In this document: piece by piece, positions 36,104-47,843 of the stretch
Layout: every line of letters starts with the position of its first letter
How positions within the stretch are numbered: the stretch's first letter is position 1
DNA from: Pseudocercospora fijiensis CIRAD86
Lineage: Eukaryota; Ascomycota; Dothideomycetes; Mycosphaerellales; Mycosphaerellaceae
Length of the DNA stretch: 64,000 bases
Direction of reading: 5' to 3'
Assembly: GCF_000340215.1 (NCBI RefSeq)
Contig: NW_006921536.1
Location: forward strand, 4,343,664-4,407,663
The notes under the pieces: generated by a model
Seen by the model: only the letters and a program-made list of their open reading frames with translations
Databases searched by the model: none
Told to the model about the DNA's origin: nothing
Program-made: the position numbers and the translations under genes

Positions 36104-37245
36104 TATTTTATTAGGACCCGCCACGAGGCAGACCGTCCTTGGCGTTAAGCAACCAGTCTTTGGAGTAGTAAATAGATGTGCTGCTGAATATCTGCTTCAG
36201 ACAGATCTTAGGAACTGCACCATCATCAATCCAGAAATCACAGGATTCCGCTTTCTTCCTCTTCATCTCCACTCATAAGTCAAACAAAAAGTGCCGACGG
36301 CCAAAATCGATCTCCCTCTAGGATTTTCGAAATAGTCATTCATCATCAAGCAGGCAAGCAAGCAAGCCGGCTCATCTGCCCTCACCCATCAGCTTGTATG
36401 TATGTACATATGTAGATAGTATAATTGGTAAAAAATCCAAGACGCACATCACAGGGGAAAAGACAGGTGAGAGGTGCATAGAATAGAAATTGACTTTTTG
36501 TAGGGCTGGCCTCAATCGATGGCTCGCGATTTTTGCTGCAAGGGAGGGCTGGTCGTGTGTGTCTACCGGTTTTTGAGGGCCTTGTTTGAGTTGTTATTAT
36601 TATTATCGAGGGAGGACTTGAGGACTTGAGGAGGAGAATGATATGCCTCGTGGTTAATAATGAAATGTGTCGCTCTACAATTCGTGTGATTTGAGAAACG
36701 AGCGGCGATGTCAGGTAGAACTAGAACTCAAGAATCTGTGAAAGAAAAAATAAAAAGACCCCATCGGCTCTGATGATCGTAACGAGACCTCATCTCATTA
36801 TTAGGAACTTCCTCTCCTCTCCTCTCTAGCAAAAAAATATCCGATCTTTTCTACCCTCCTCTACCAATCACACAACCCCCTCCGCAAAAACTTGCCTCCT
36901 CTTCTACTAGAATTTCCCAGCTCTGTGAGTGGTCACACTCCCATCCCCGCCAACATTATTACCAGCTAGATGCCTGTCCTTCGGCAGTGAGTGTTAAAAG
37001 TCCGTCGAGGGACTCGATCCGGCTTTTTTACTTCGATGAATTCAGAGATCGTGTATGTACACGAAAAGAAAGGCTTTCGAAGTTGAATTCAACAAGAATC
37101 GTAGATTTACTTCTTCTTGTTCTTTGAGTGTGCAGTCTAGATCACAAATGGGGGATTTTTTTTTTCTGATTTTGTTGGAGCGGGCGGGTGATGATGATAA
37201 CGAGGAACGGTACCTACTTACTTACGTTCGGCAAGTACATATGTA
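36104..37245. other. intergenic, no gene seen
   Basis: About 1.1 kb between MITE copies 4 and 5. It contains pyrimidine runs, a short (TTA)n at about 36,594-36,606 and a T run at 37,156-37,165. No coding frame with recognisable motifs was found. Confidence 0.5.
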
Positions 37246-37355
37246 CAGCGTCTCTACACTTCGGAGTGAAAGTGACTAGGGCCGGACCGCTGAATAACAA
37301 GTGACTATTCGCTGTAATCCTTGCTTCTTAGGGATTTGGTGAATACCCAGTATGT
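37246..37355. mobile_element. MITE copy 5, truncated
   Basis: It begins TA|CAGCGTCTCTACACTTCG and 'GAGTGAAAGTGACTAGGG'. The interior ('ccgctgaataacaagt', 'aggg-tttgg-gaataccca') matches the reverse complement of copy 1, so it lies in the opposite orientation. The right TIR is missing after 'gaatacccag'. Confidence 0.72.
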
Positions 37356-40300
37356 AGGACTACATGTCACATGTACCTACCAACCTACTAAACCCATTCG
37401 CGGCAGTGCAAATTTCCAGAATGAGGGCGTATGTGCAGGCTTTCGTCGTCGTTGTTCGGTTGACCTTGGCGAAATTTGTAGTATGTATGTACATGTATAT
37501 GTATCTTGTGACGAAACATTTTGAGTTGAGTTGCGGTGAAGAAGAAGCTCAAGCTTCAGTGATGAGATCGTGAAGTTTCGAAGTGAAGGATCCGTATGTT
37601 CAGGTCCGGACGAAGGAAGCCTTTCTTCTTCTTTCATGGCCCTAGAAAGAGTTTCTTTCGCCACATGTGATGTGAGTGACGATAGGACTTGCCGAAAGTA
37701 ATGGCCTGAGATGTCTCGATCTTCGAGCGATAGGGTTTTAGAATTTTTTTCTGTTTTTGGCGCCTGCTATTCGATGCGGCATCGACAGGCTTTGTGCGGG
37801 CAGACTCCTCTCCAAATCCCAGGATTTCTGAGCGCTCGCAGTACTTTACTGCTGCCAATAATCGTGCGAGAAAGTCCATGAGGGATCTGCCTGGTACCGT
37901 GCATCGAACCAGGACACTTGAATTTTGATGCCCCATCTCCGATAATAGCCCTGTGATCATCACGAGGCAGATTCCAAGGACGTTGATGATGAAGCTGGAA
38001 GAATCTGTACGTCTCATGCGCTGATCGCCGGGCCTTCAAGTACTGCTCATTCCACTCAGCTTTCGCAAGGGCGCTTGGGTGTTTTTGCTTCGCGACTTGT
38101 AGACCGCAGTCATCAGATGATAGCGAACTAGTGTTGTGCCTCGAGCTCCAACTGATTGCCAGGCAGTGGTGCTGAGCTGTTGTCCAAGATATACTGTCGT
38201 GCAAGCAGGGCAGCACTTCTCTATGCTTCAAGGAGCAATCTCACTTGGTTGCCATTCAACGCGTTTTGTATGCGCTTGGCGCTGATTCAAGGAAACAGCA
38301 GCACATCCTTCCGTCTTTTGCACGCAGCCTATAACGAAATCTAGCTCATGCGGGTACCAAAAAGTGTAGTGCTCATGCCCTCCTTTGGCCTTGGTGGTAC
38401 GAACTGTTCGATTTGATGACGCCCGAAATATGGGATCTTGAGTAGAGCCTAGCCGGAAGTGATATTGGGGGCCCAAGTCGCAACGTTCATCATATACTAT
38501 GGGCATTTGCTATTGCTGCCTGCTGACCGAATGGATGTCTCGTTGTTGAAAGGCAGGTGGCCGGGAAAAGTCCTTTACACTTTGATTGCCGTAGTAGCAT
38601 GCGCGTAGTCCAACGTCATGGCGTGGTTGCGGATTCAACAAGTTCGCAAATCTGCCCAGCCTCCCACAGATCTGATATGCTGTTCCGATCGAAGAAGGAG
38701 CTCAACGAGAGGCCCTGACTAAGTCGTCTCTTATACGAGAGTTGACTCCGAGATGTCGATCTGAATGAGTACGAATGTGGAGCAGTGTGGTGGTCCTTTC
38801 GCCAATACACTTGTGGCTGTCGAACGGACATTCCGCAGTGGTCAATTTCACAGCTGATTGGCATCGCCCGAATGTAGAAGTCGTACCACTGCAATAGATC
38901 GAAGCAAAAAGGTTGCCTGCAGCAAGCTGGAAGGATCGGCCAGCATCGATCATTGTTTCATGAAGTTGTGCTTCCGCATAGACTCATCAGAGCTCACTTG
39001 GAAGTCATCGCTTTCGAGATCGCTGCATACGTTCGAATTGTTGATGTGGTTCGGGTTTCTACTGGCAGCTCCAGCAACCAACTACTCAAATTGACAGGAT
39101 TGCTAGCATCACAGATGCCATCATCGATGCTCGAAACTGAGGCAGGTATCAGATGAGCACGAAAGAGTATCGCGACGAATAGTGTGAAGGCCGTGCTGTG
39201 CATACCTGATAGCTTTGCAGTGCGGTCCACTCCCACATGCCGAATTTCGCTTGCAGGTGGGTTCAGTGATTCCGCAGACCACAGTGAAATGCAGCTCTGA
39301 GAGCATTCATAAGTGCGAGTTAGAAGCTATGCCGCAGGCGAGCTGCCACTCTGACCCTCGTATCCCGCAATTGCATTCCCCAGTGTGGCCTTTGTGACCT
39401 GTCCCTGTCATGGCCCAAGCGTATCAAACATGAGAGATCGCATGCCAACCAGCCAAAGGTTTTTCAGGTTCGAATGAAGTAGGTACAGGTCGGCATCGCC
39501 CAAAAGATCGACTGGTGAAGGAACAGCTGAATGTAAGAATATCTGGAGTAGTGTCTGCCTCCTTCCGTTGCCCATATCGCCATTGCTTCGTCCGGTCTGA
39601 TATCCTCGGTGCCCACGACTTCTGTTCGGACGTTCACTGCTTCTCAAGTTGAGCCAGCAATGACTAGTCTTAGGGATTTCTGCACAGATGGCTCAGGAGA
39701 GGTACTCTTCGAGCTTGTGTATAGCGCCCGTTCTCCTCTCACTCAACACTAATAGCATGTGGAGTAGGATTTCTGCCAGAGTAGAACACATATGCTCTAG
39801 CAATTCCAGCAGGCCAATTTTGTCGACGACCGCGATCATCACTTCTAGGTAGGACGCCGGAACAGGCATGTCCGAGGAAGGTGAGACCAGTACCAGAAGT
39901 CTCTCGACGATGAATTCTACTTCGCGAACGGGTGACCACATTCGCACGCAGCGCACTGCGGTATTCTCAATACCGTGGGTCAGCGTTCCCCTGTCGCGCT
40001 TGTTGCGAGCCCTCCTCTTCCGCGCCCCTCAATGTTCGCTGTTGTCCGCACACGGTTCTAAGTGAAGATTGTGGCTACTACGCCGATTGTGCTTTCATCT
40101 TGCTTCTCGAAGTACCTTGTGCATCACGCGCAGATAGTACAAGCAATAAAATAAGATCGCGCCCTTGCAATCTTCCTCACATCGCCTCAACCACACTAAA
40201 ATTCCGAAAGAGGAAATGACTCCGACGATACCATGTCGCCGATGTAACGATAGCAGAAGGCCGACATATGCAGGTGTACCTTCCAGAAGAGTCGGGGCAG

Positions 40301-40610
40301 CCACGTGCGGCAGTATTTGGGCTCGAGGGATGCTTGGAATTGCTTTCGATAATCTCGGGGCCGTGAATCGAAGCGGCAACGGACGACGACGACTGCTGCG
40401 ATGCCTCGAGAATGCCGCGGCGAGTGACTCTTGCTTGTTATGGAGCTTGCGTGCAGTGGCGACTTGACATCGCCAGGCTGAGATGTACAAAGTTTGACAC
40501 GTACTACGCAGTCTTGGGGTTAAATCTACGTTGTGCAGTCATCGGCCTGTGACGGAAGCAAAGCTTCAAACCCTGCTCTCGAGAAAGCATGCCGCAACGC
40601 ATTCCCTTCT
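37356..40610. other. 3.2-kb region, possibly a decayed gene
   Basis: Many overlapping ORFs of 60-155 codons on both strands. None has a recognisable domain and I could not join them by good introns. Minus-strand frames near 38,600-39,400 are moderately cysteine-rich, and one near 39,693-39,956 is helical and hydrophobic. These may be remnants of a gene or chance. I do not call a CDS. Confidence 0.4.
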
Positions 40611-42626
40611 TTACAGCTCATTCCGCAAAATCTGTCCAGCCTGTCCAACAAGGCCGGCGTAAGTGCTCCAAAGTACGCCCTTGAGCACCGACTCGCCCTC
40701 GCTTTCTGACCAGTGCCCAGCCTTGACCAGCTTCTCCTTCCAGTAACTTTTCTGATGTGGTTCGAGCTCGTCCCAGTGTTTAGCTTCGGTATCCTTCGAC
40801 AGATACTCTTCTTTATCAGGATGCACAGCAACAGTGACTCCTTCACCTTCAGGTAAATCCCGAACAACAACAGCCGTAGTCGCAGCATCCTCGGGCGAGC
40901 CATGATGTTCTGCAATAATGTTCTTGAGGTTTGCGACAGGGATTGCTGATTCTACGGCTTCGGTCACTTTCGAGAGTCGACCATATGCAGCCATTGCAGG
41001 TTGGTCGAGAAAGCTGCGAACGTTCTGAGGTAAGAAGCCAAACACGCCGACATTGGTGTCGTCAGAGAAGCCGCTCGACGCAAAGGATTGGAACAGGAAT
41101 GCTGTGACGAGAACACAAAAAGAGATGACAAAGATGTATGCCCATTTCCAGAAAGCTTCATCTTTCGGATGACTGAGCACATATCGGGAGTCTTTGTTCT
41201 TAGGTTCGAGGGGCGACAGTGGGAAGGTGTCGATGACAACGGTGTTACCGAAGCTGACGGAAGCAAGTCGAATATATTGAGGTCCTGGATGGTTAGGTCG
41301 TTGTTGTGGTAAAGGTTCGCCATTGGGCCCAGTTGTCGGTAGTGTTGCGGGATCGACTGCGCGAACAGGTGAGTGGAATGGCGTCCAGGTTAATTTCGTC
41401 ATTTGGTTTTCGTGCACATCCTTCAAGGACATGAACGATCGCAGGGTCGAGAAAGTGTCGGTAGCTGCCTGGTAGTTGATGGTAAAGATCTCAATGCTAA
41501 TGTCTTGGCCGGCAACGGCTACAGCAAATTGCTGATTGCCATTGCTATCAGGGTCGAGCGCGCAGACGTCTATCGCTGAGGCTTGCTTGACACGAGAGGG
41601 CAAGGTCTTGGTCGACATTTCGAGAGCCGGTCCTGTGGGATACAAGTGATAGACTCTGAGCTCCGCTCCGCTTTTGCTAGGCTTGTTGACCAGCGCAATG
41701 ACATTTTCCGCGTTCAGGAAGCGGACAGCTCTGAACTTGGGCCGACTCTTGACTTTCTCGAAAGAGTCCGAAGCTGGCATTTGATACACTCTTCGGGGCC
41801 CATTTGGTCGCTTTTCGACCTTTCTCTTCGCGAAGTCGTACTTGTAAGTCTGTTCATGGACGCTATCATCGTCGCACCAGACGAGACTGAATTCATTTTG
41901 GTCGGGTTGAGCGATATCAAGATCTGCTGCTTCGTCCTTGCCCGCCAGAGGTATTCTTGTAATTATATCCTTGTCTTCAGGGACCTGGACTGTTGCGTTG
42001 AACACAATGATCTCGTTCTCTTGAGCCAGGCCAGACGCAATCGCACCTATGCGCTTAGCCGGTACATCTCGCTTCTGAACAGGCGACAGGCGCAGCAATC
42101 TTTGATACGATTCCTTCTTTGGCGCGGACGATGGCTTGAAGAGGTTCCTCTTACCAAGCAGCTTGATCTCGCCCTTGTCATCACTTGCTGTCTCGCCTGT
42201 CTTCTGCTTCTTACGCGGTGGATATCGAATGGCAAAAGATCGGAAGTGTTCATTCTTGTTCGCATCTTGTTGAGCCTGAGACGAGTTGATGCCCGCAAAG
42301 GTGATCAAGCCATCCTTAGTAGCAAGACTAGCCAGAGACTGTGGAGAATCTTCTTCGCGAGGGAGGTCGATCTCGGTTGCGACTTTGATGGTTGCTCGAT
42401 TGTTGACATCAAGTACAGACTTCCCTGTATCAGCACTGGCTCGAGCGCATTTCCAAATTCTTCACCATTCACATACAATCTTGTTTGGCACACCAGTCTT
42501 GCTTTCTCCGCCGCCTCCAGCTACTAGCAGAAATCCACGATTATAGGGATCCCAATCTGCGGCGAAGATGGGATACTCGAGCTTGTGCTTGGCGTAGGAA
42601 ACGTCGGAATTGGATATGTTAGGCAT
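40611..42626 (-). CDS. sec12: Sec12, guanine-nucleotide exchange factor for Sar1
   Basis: Two exons (minus): 42,626-42,477 and 42,419-40,611; 652 residues. Sec12 is an ER membrane protein that loads Sar1 with GTP to start COPII coat assembly. The first exon ends 'GGGGESKTGVPNKI', the hallmark first-blade motif. Exon 2 resumes 'SVLDVNNRATIKVATEIDLP', requiring the acceptor GGGAAG at 42,420; other acceptors break the frame. The cytosolic WD40-type propeller is followed by a transmembrane helix ('FWKWAYIFVISFCVLVTAFL') near residue 480 and a lumenal domain. The C-terminus RNEL resembles an H/KDEL-type retrieval signal. It shares a 269-bp divergent promoter with fcf2. Confidence 0.92.
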
Positions 42627-42895
42627 GGTCGGTGATGATTCGTAGCACTCGTGTGGAGCGCTGGAGGATTCTATATACAGGTTGTGTAGGGTTAGGGTAT
42701 GGAAGACGTGTCAGGAGTGAATGTTGCGAGTTTCCATGTGACGGAAGCGTAGACGGACTTGCTGATGTCAGAGCTTTGATTGGCTTGGCGGAAAGCTTCA
42801 AAGAAATTCTTGGACGTCCCATCTTCCGCTTCCGCTTCCCACTATCCACACAACGACGGTCTTCGATGTAGTGCTGGCGAGTGCGGTGCGGCGAA
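42627..42895. promoter_or_regulatory. bidirectional promoter sec12/fcf2
   Basis: 269 bp between divergent start codons. ATTGG (a CCAAT box on the minus strand) lies at 42,779-42,783. Control of both genes from this stretch is inferred from geometry. Confidence 0.5.
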
Positions 42896-43834
42896 ATGGC
42901 CACTACGCTCGAGCTTCAGCACACCGAGAAGGACACACCTTACTCTGAGGATGACCTGACAGACGAGCAGATCGAGGAGTTACTGGCGCGTGCCACCGCA
43001 CGACTGCAGGAAAAGGAAAAGGCCAAAGACAAGCAGCTAAGCAAGCACACCGAGCAGAGTCTGAACTTTCCCAAACTGGATGCGGGCCATCTTGAGAAGC
43101 CATACGTGTCTACAAAGGGCGACGTGGCCACGATAGACTCCTCACGACTGCTGGACCAGAAACAGCGCAAGAAGGCAGAAGGCACCAGGAAGGTCGAAGA
43201 TCCACTTTCTGCTAGGAAGGCCGCCGACGAGGTACGTGTGACAAATTTCGCATCGCATCGCATTGGCTATGAGGAAATTTATCCCAAATTCTCCTTGAGC
43301 AGAGTCCAGGCGCCGTTTTGGTTGCCTTTCTGCACTACTGAGAGCTGCTTCACGCAAAATTCATAGTTACTCTGAGCCAACATCTCTGCACCAGCCTTAT
43401 TATGATCTACATCTGTTAGGCACACGCTGACATGCATGCAGAAGCGCAAAGCCACAGCTGGCAGCGACTGGTTCAACTTACCAAAGACCGACCTTACTCC
43501 CGAGCTCAAGCGTGAGTTTCAACTGATCAAGATGCGTAATGTGCTCGATCCGCATCGTCACTACAAGAAGGAAGGCGGTAAGATGAAGGCGCCAGAGTAC
43601 AGCCAAGTTGGCACAATCATCGAAGGTCCTACGGAATTCTTCAGTGGCCGTATCGAGAACAAGAAGAGGAAGAGGACACTTGTGGAGGAAGTCCTTGCTG
43701 GCGAGCAGGAGACTCATCGCTTCAAGAACAAGTACGCCCAGCTGCAAGAGAAGAAAACAAGTGGAAAGAAGGCATTCTACAAGGCGCTCAAAGAGAAGAG
43801 GAAGGGTGGCATCAAGAAGGCATCAAAGGGCTGA
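42896..43834 (+). CDS. fcf2: rRNA-processing protein Fcf2
   Basis: Exons 42,896-43,231 and 43,442-43,834; 242 residues. The 210-bp intron is long for this window (GTACGT...ATGCAG, phase 0). The C-terminal Fcf2 domain is clear: 'SDWFNLPKTDLTPELKREFQ', 'MRNVLDPHRHYKK', 'QVGTIIEGPTEFFSGRI', 'NKKRKRTLVEEVL', with a basic tail. The N-terminal half is charged and helical. Fcf2 is a nucleolar protein of the small-subunit processome needed for early cuts in pre-18S rRNA. The chosen start is the first ATG of the frame and is preceded by GCGAA. Confidence 0.93.
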
Positions 43835-44489
43835 AGCATTTCTGCTCCCAGAATGGAAGCCGGAACATGCGTCAATGGAGCCAACATCTGATGATCTGGT
43901 GCATGCGCTGCATACTGCGCTGACACGCGGACGATCCGACAGGCACTTTATAACGGAAACGACCAGATCTTTACACGGATGTTGCCAAAGCCAGGACAGA
44001 TATGCAACGGTGGCTCAAGCATGCTACCACCACCAAGGCAAAGCCGCAAATCCAAATGAACGTCTACTAAGGATCGCTGTCTGGCGCATGATGCTTCGAC
44101 ATTTGAAGAAGCAGAAGTTTGCCTCAGCCTTGTCCATGTCAGTATCGATCGGAAGTCTCCGCGCGCACGATACAAAAGTGCCAATGCCGGCGTGGGCAGA
44201 AGCTGAACGAGAGGTTGAAAAGTCTGGTTGGCCAAGTAGAAGACGGAGTACTCAGTGGCACTGAACAGCAGCAGAGCCGGAAGACAACGGAGATTGCAGC
44301 GAGAATGTTAGTGGAGAAGCGAGGCTCCAAATCAGTCCACGTAGGAATTTACCACGCTGGGGCTTGCGTGATAATGTGAGAATCCACCCTGGGGATTACA
44401 GACAATGCTTAGAGAGAATGCACATCGCGGCGGGAAGACTGACACTCGCCTGTAATGTCCCATTTGATCACACGCGGGCCTTCCAGACC
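43835..44489. other. intergenic, convergent 3' ends
   Basis: 655 bp between fcf2 and the PNP gene. Open frames here are chance extensions of neighbouring frames. No RNA gene was seen. Confidence 0.55.
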
Positions 44490-45556
44490 TCACAGCTCCG
44501 ATACAATGCGCAACACCAGACTCTGCATCTCCAACGCTGCCAGTCTGCCCTCTTCCAGCACTTCTGCGTGATTAGCCATGCCCTTCTGCAAATACTGATC
44601 AAGCTCCTCGCGGGTCAAGCCTTGTAGCTCCGGGTCATCTGCTCGTACCGTTGGCTCCAAGACGGATTTATTGGTGACCAAGCTGAAAGCCAGTACTCGC
44701 ATTCCAGAATGTCGAGCAGTCACGATCTCCGGCACTGTAGACATGCCCACGAGATCAGCGCCCAGGTTTCGAAGCATGCGACATTCGGCTCTGGTCTCAT
44801 AAGTCGGTCCAGCCACGAACGCATACACGCCCTCATGCAGTCTTCGATTGCTTGGCTTTTGCTGCCGAAGCTCTTTCCAGCTTCGATGCGCTAGTTGACG
44901 AAGATGGATATCGTAGGCATCACTGAGAGGTGGAAACCTTGTACCGAACTCTTCAAGATTGGGTCCACGCAAAGGATGGAACCCAGCGAGTCCTGCTAAG
45001 TTGAGGTGGTCATTGAGGCACACGAGATCGCCGACATTATATCCCGGATTTAATGCTCCAGCAGCGTTGGTCAGAATGATGGTCTCCACGCCCAGAATCT
45101 TGCAGACACGGGTAGCGAAGGTGGCATCCTCCATTGAATGGCCTTCATAGAAGCTTGGTTGTCGTTAGTAGAAGCGAGATTGATAGTCAGGAGATAGCTC
45201 ACTGTGCTCGACCCACAAGCAAGACTACTGGTACTTGCTGCTGACCCATGGTGCCGAATATGAGTTTACCTTCATGTCCAGGTACTGCAAAAGAGGAAAG
45301 CTTAGCCACTTACCTTCCAGAAGTCTCACTATCGTGGACAGACGGCATGGGTCATATCGAACTCACCTGTGCTCAGAGGAAAGTTAGGCACATCTTTATA
45401 GTCCCAAGTCTCAGTCCCTTCATTGACAGTCTGTGCCAAGCCTCCGAGACCAGAACCGCATACGATCGCAACTCGTGGTCTCTTCAGATGCTCTGGCAAC
45501 TTCGCTCGTACGAAATCTACTGTCTCTGTAGCACGCTCAAAGATTGAGGCCGCCAT
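44490..45556 (-). CDS. pnp1: purine nucleoside phosphorylase
   Basis: Three exons (minus): 45,556-45,367, 45,284-45,203 and 45,153-44,490; 311 residues, phases 1 and 2 consistent. The enzyme cleaves inosine and guanosine with phosphate to base plus ribose-1-phosphate in purine salvage. Family motifs of the trimeric PNP/MTAP type are present: phosphate-binding 'CGSGLGGL' (residues 33-40), 'VLLVGRAHFYEGHSM', 'ETIILTNAAGALNP', 'LNDHLNLAG', 'GPTYETRAECRML', 'VGMSTVPEIVTARH' and 'AFSLVTNKS'. An in-frame upstream ATG at 45,637 would add 27 residues unlike the family, so I prefer 45,556. It is divergent from the uS10m gene. Confidence 0.94.
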
Positions 45557-45855
45557 TTCGTCATGGGCGGAGTTGAATGTATGGTGTAAATGACTGAAAC
45601 TGTGGTAGAGGCCGGCCAAGTGGTGAAGAGTTTCCATTCGATATTAGCCGATGCAAGTGAGCAGGTCAAGTGTCTCATACGATGGTCGATTGACACTTGC
45701 TTGGCCTATGTGATCTTGGCTTGTTGTTGTCGTAGAAAGAGGCGAGCTCCGGAAGAGCAAGGTCAAGGGGCAGAAGTCGATGAGGCTTGGCACTGCCGAG
45801 CTCCGCAAGACATCGACTGTAATGCAGCATCAACAATCATACTGCTCTATCGATC
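45557..45855. promoter_or_regulatory. bidirectional promoter PNP/uS10m
   Basis: 299 bp between divergent start codons. I see no clear CCAAT or TATA box. If the upstream PNP start at 45,637 is used, the gap shrinks to 218 bp. Confidence 0.4.
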
Positions 45856-46765
45856 ATGGCGACTCCATCATATGCGCGCTCTCTAGCGAGCTCTGTGAAG
45901 CGATTACGGGTATATGAGTCTCCTTTAGAAAGTTGAAATTACAACTAACACTTCCCAGCTCTCACCTACTACAGTACGAGCAACCCAATGCCAGACACGA
46001 TGTATACAGCAATCATCACGCCCAGCCGCATCAGTATCGTCAAGCCTCGAGGCAGACCTTGCAAATCTGCGCCTCCCTAAGGCCGTTCAGGCAACATATC
46101 TCAACCCTTTAAAGCGGAGCAGAGCAAAAGGATATCGAGACCCAGCATGCGAACTGCACCTCCATTCGTACAGTGTACGAAACTTGGAAATGTTCGCCGA
46201 CTTCGCTGTACGATCAGCATATTTCCTTAACCTTTGCGCACGCGGACCATCGCCTTTACCCAGAAAGACCGAACGATGGACTGTACCGAGATCGAACTTC
46301 GTCCACAAGAAATCGCAAGAGAACTTCGAGCGAATTACGATGAAGCGTAAGATCACCATTCTCAATGGTCATCCGGATACCGTGGCTATATGGCTGGCCT
46401 TCTTGAGAAGACATCAATACTACGGCATTGGAATGAAAGCCAACATATATGAGCACGGGGATCTTGATGTAGCTCAGGATCTGGACAAGGAGGCCGAGCG
46501 CCTGGGAAAGATTCTAGGAGAGAAGAAGCTGCTACCGGAGCCATCGAAGCGTGAGGAGATGCATGGTCCTATGAACAGCACTTCTGTGCTTGACGAATCA
46601 TTCAAGGCGCAGTGGGGAGCATATGCGGCGATGGGAGGAGCCCCTGGTGCTAGTAGCGCTTTGCAGAGAATTGATATGGTCAAGCTTCCTCCCCCTGGAG
46701 CGAAGAAAGCTGTTGGGTACAGTCGGGCACGAGGACATGAGAAGGCAGTGTACAAAAGTCAGTAA
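45856..46765 (+). CDS. rsm10: mitochondrial ribosomal protein uS10m (Rsm10)
   Basis: Exons 45,856-45,909 and 45,959-46,765; 286 residues. The 49-bp intron has donor GTATAT, branch CTAAC and acceptor CCCAG, phase 0. Without exon 1 the frame has no good start. The N-terminus 'MATPSYARSLASSVKRLR' is a basic, Ser/Arg-rich mitochondrial targeting sequence. The body has 'LRLPKAVQATYLNPLKR', 'HLHSYSVRNLEMFADFAVR', 'GPSPLPRKTERWTVPRSNFV' and 'HKKSQENFERITMKR', the S10 core of fungal Rsm10, then a fungal C-terminal extension. It is a small-subunit mitoribosome head protein. Confidence 0.94.
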
Positions 46766-47000
46766 GCGAAGCAATACTTGATACCCGTTATGGACACAAA
46801 GATCCATCAAAGTTCTGCACTCTGCATTTTATCACTCCGCAGATCACACACACTACCTCTGGCATTCCCACAGACATTTCGCCGACACTTAATCGGGCCT
46901 ACCGATTAAGGTAATATTTGCCGCTTAAGATTCGCGAGGCTAGCGAAACGCATCGATTAATGCCTCTCTGTGCTTTATGCACGGGCGAGTCTCCCGTATT
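46766..47000. other. 3' flank of rsm10, nothing recognised
   Basis: 235 bp of rsm10 3' flank. A competing minus-strand frame at 46,899-47,126 crosses it and has no recognisable motif. Confidence 0.4.
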
Positions 47001-47416
47001 ATGTTTATCCACATAATTGAACTTCTCATTGAACTCGTCCCAGTCATTCCCGCCTATCGCTCTCTCAGTGCTGGTGACAGATATATCTAGTCTCTTCCTT
47101 CCGGATTTGAACCCAATGAATCTCACAAAGCCGTGTGCAGGGTGCCTGCACTGTCAATATCTGTATCGAATGCGCCAATCTCAAATCGCCGCAAAGTACT
47201 TTGGCTATTGCAAATCACTTTGACTGGATCCGTTATTTTGACAGAGGATCCGGTGCTTTGGAGGTCAATATATACCAACCCGATGGGAGGACCGATCGCC
47301 AGTATGGGTATGAGATACGGCGATTTTCTCGAAGGTTTAGGTCTGATAGGAAAGTAATAGTCTTCGAGGGCAAGTCCTATGTGTGGCGACGAGCCGAGGT
47401 TCTCAAGTATCGATAG
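47001..47416 (+). CDS. hypothetical small protein (tentative)
   Basis: The 3' part is a good-looking frame from about 47,135 to TAG at 47,414-47,416, ending 'IRRFSRRFRSDRKVIVFEG' then 'KSYVWRRAEVLKYR'. The basic/aromatic pattern looks like real coding sequence. TGA lies just upstream of it, so a 5' exon is needed. One option starts at 47,001 (MFIHIIELL...), leaves at a GTGACA donor near 47,075 and rejoins at GTGTGCAG near 47,137. That structure is a guess. I recognise no domain. A competing minus-strand frame covers 46,899-47,126. Confidence 0.3.
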
Positions 47417-47843
47417 TACGAATTTGGGATCTGGTGTTGTGTATTTGAGACCATTTTCTTCACACGAAGCATTGGATGACTATACATCTCGTGAGAACCT
47501 CTAAGCAGCCGTAGCTTACTTACCTCCTTGCCCAAATAACTTAAAGCGATCGATCGAGGAAAGCGTGATTTCGCTAATGTTCTTTAAAGCTTTGCTTCTC
47601 GTAGTGAGAGCGCGTAGACCCTAAAGTTGTATTGGACACAACAGAACTTTTTTGAACCAACTTGGAGGAAGTGAGGTCGGAAGTGGACCATCAAAGCTTC
47701 ATTCAAAACTTGACTAGTGACGGATGACTCCACCTCGTGCGCACAGGTCATATCCATCTCGACACAACACCCTCCTACAAGTCCCACCGGCCCTCAGCGC
47801 CCTTACACTCCTTCAAATGTACCACTAGCTCCCGTCTGCCACA
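47417..47843. other. intergenic upstream of cog2
   Basis: 427 bp, presumably the cog2 promoter. No gene-like ORF or clear motif was found. Confidence 0.5.

Noticed and set aside
38616..39400. Cysteine-rich minus-strand frames as a small secreted protein
   Set aside because: No signal peptide, no consistent splice model, and the frames overlap other equally long ones.
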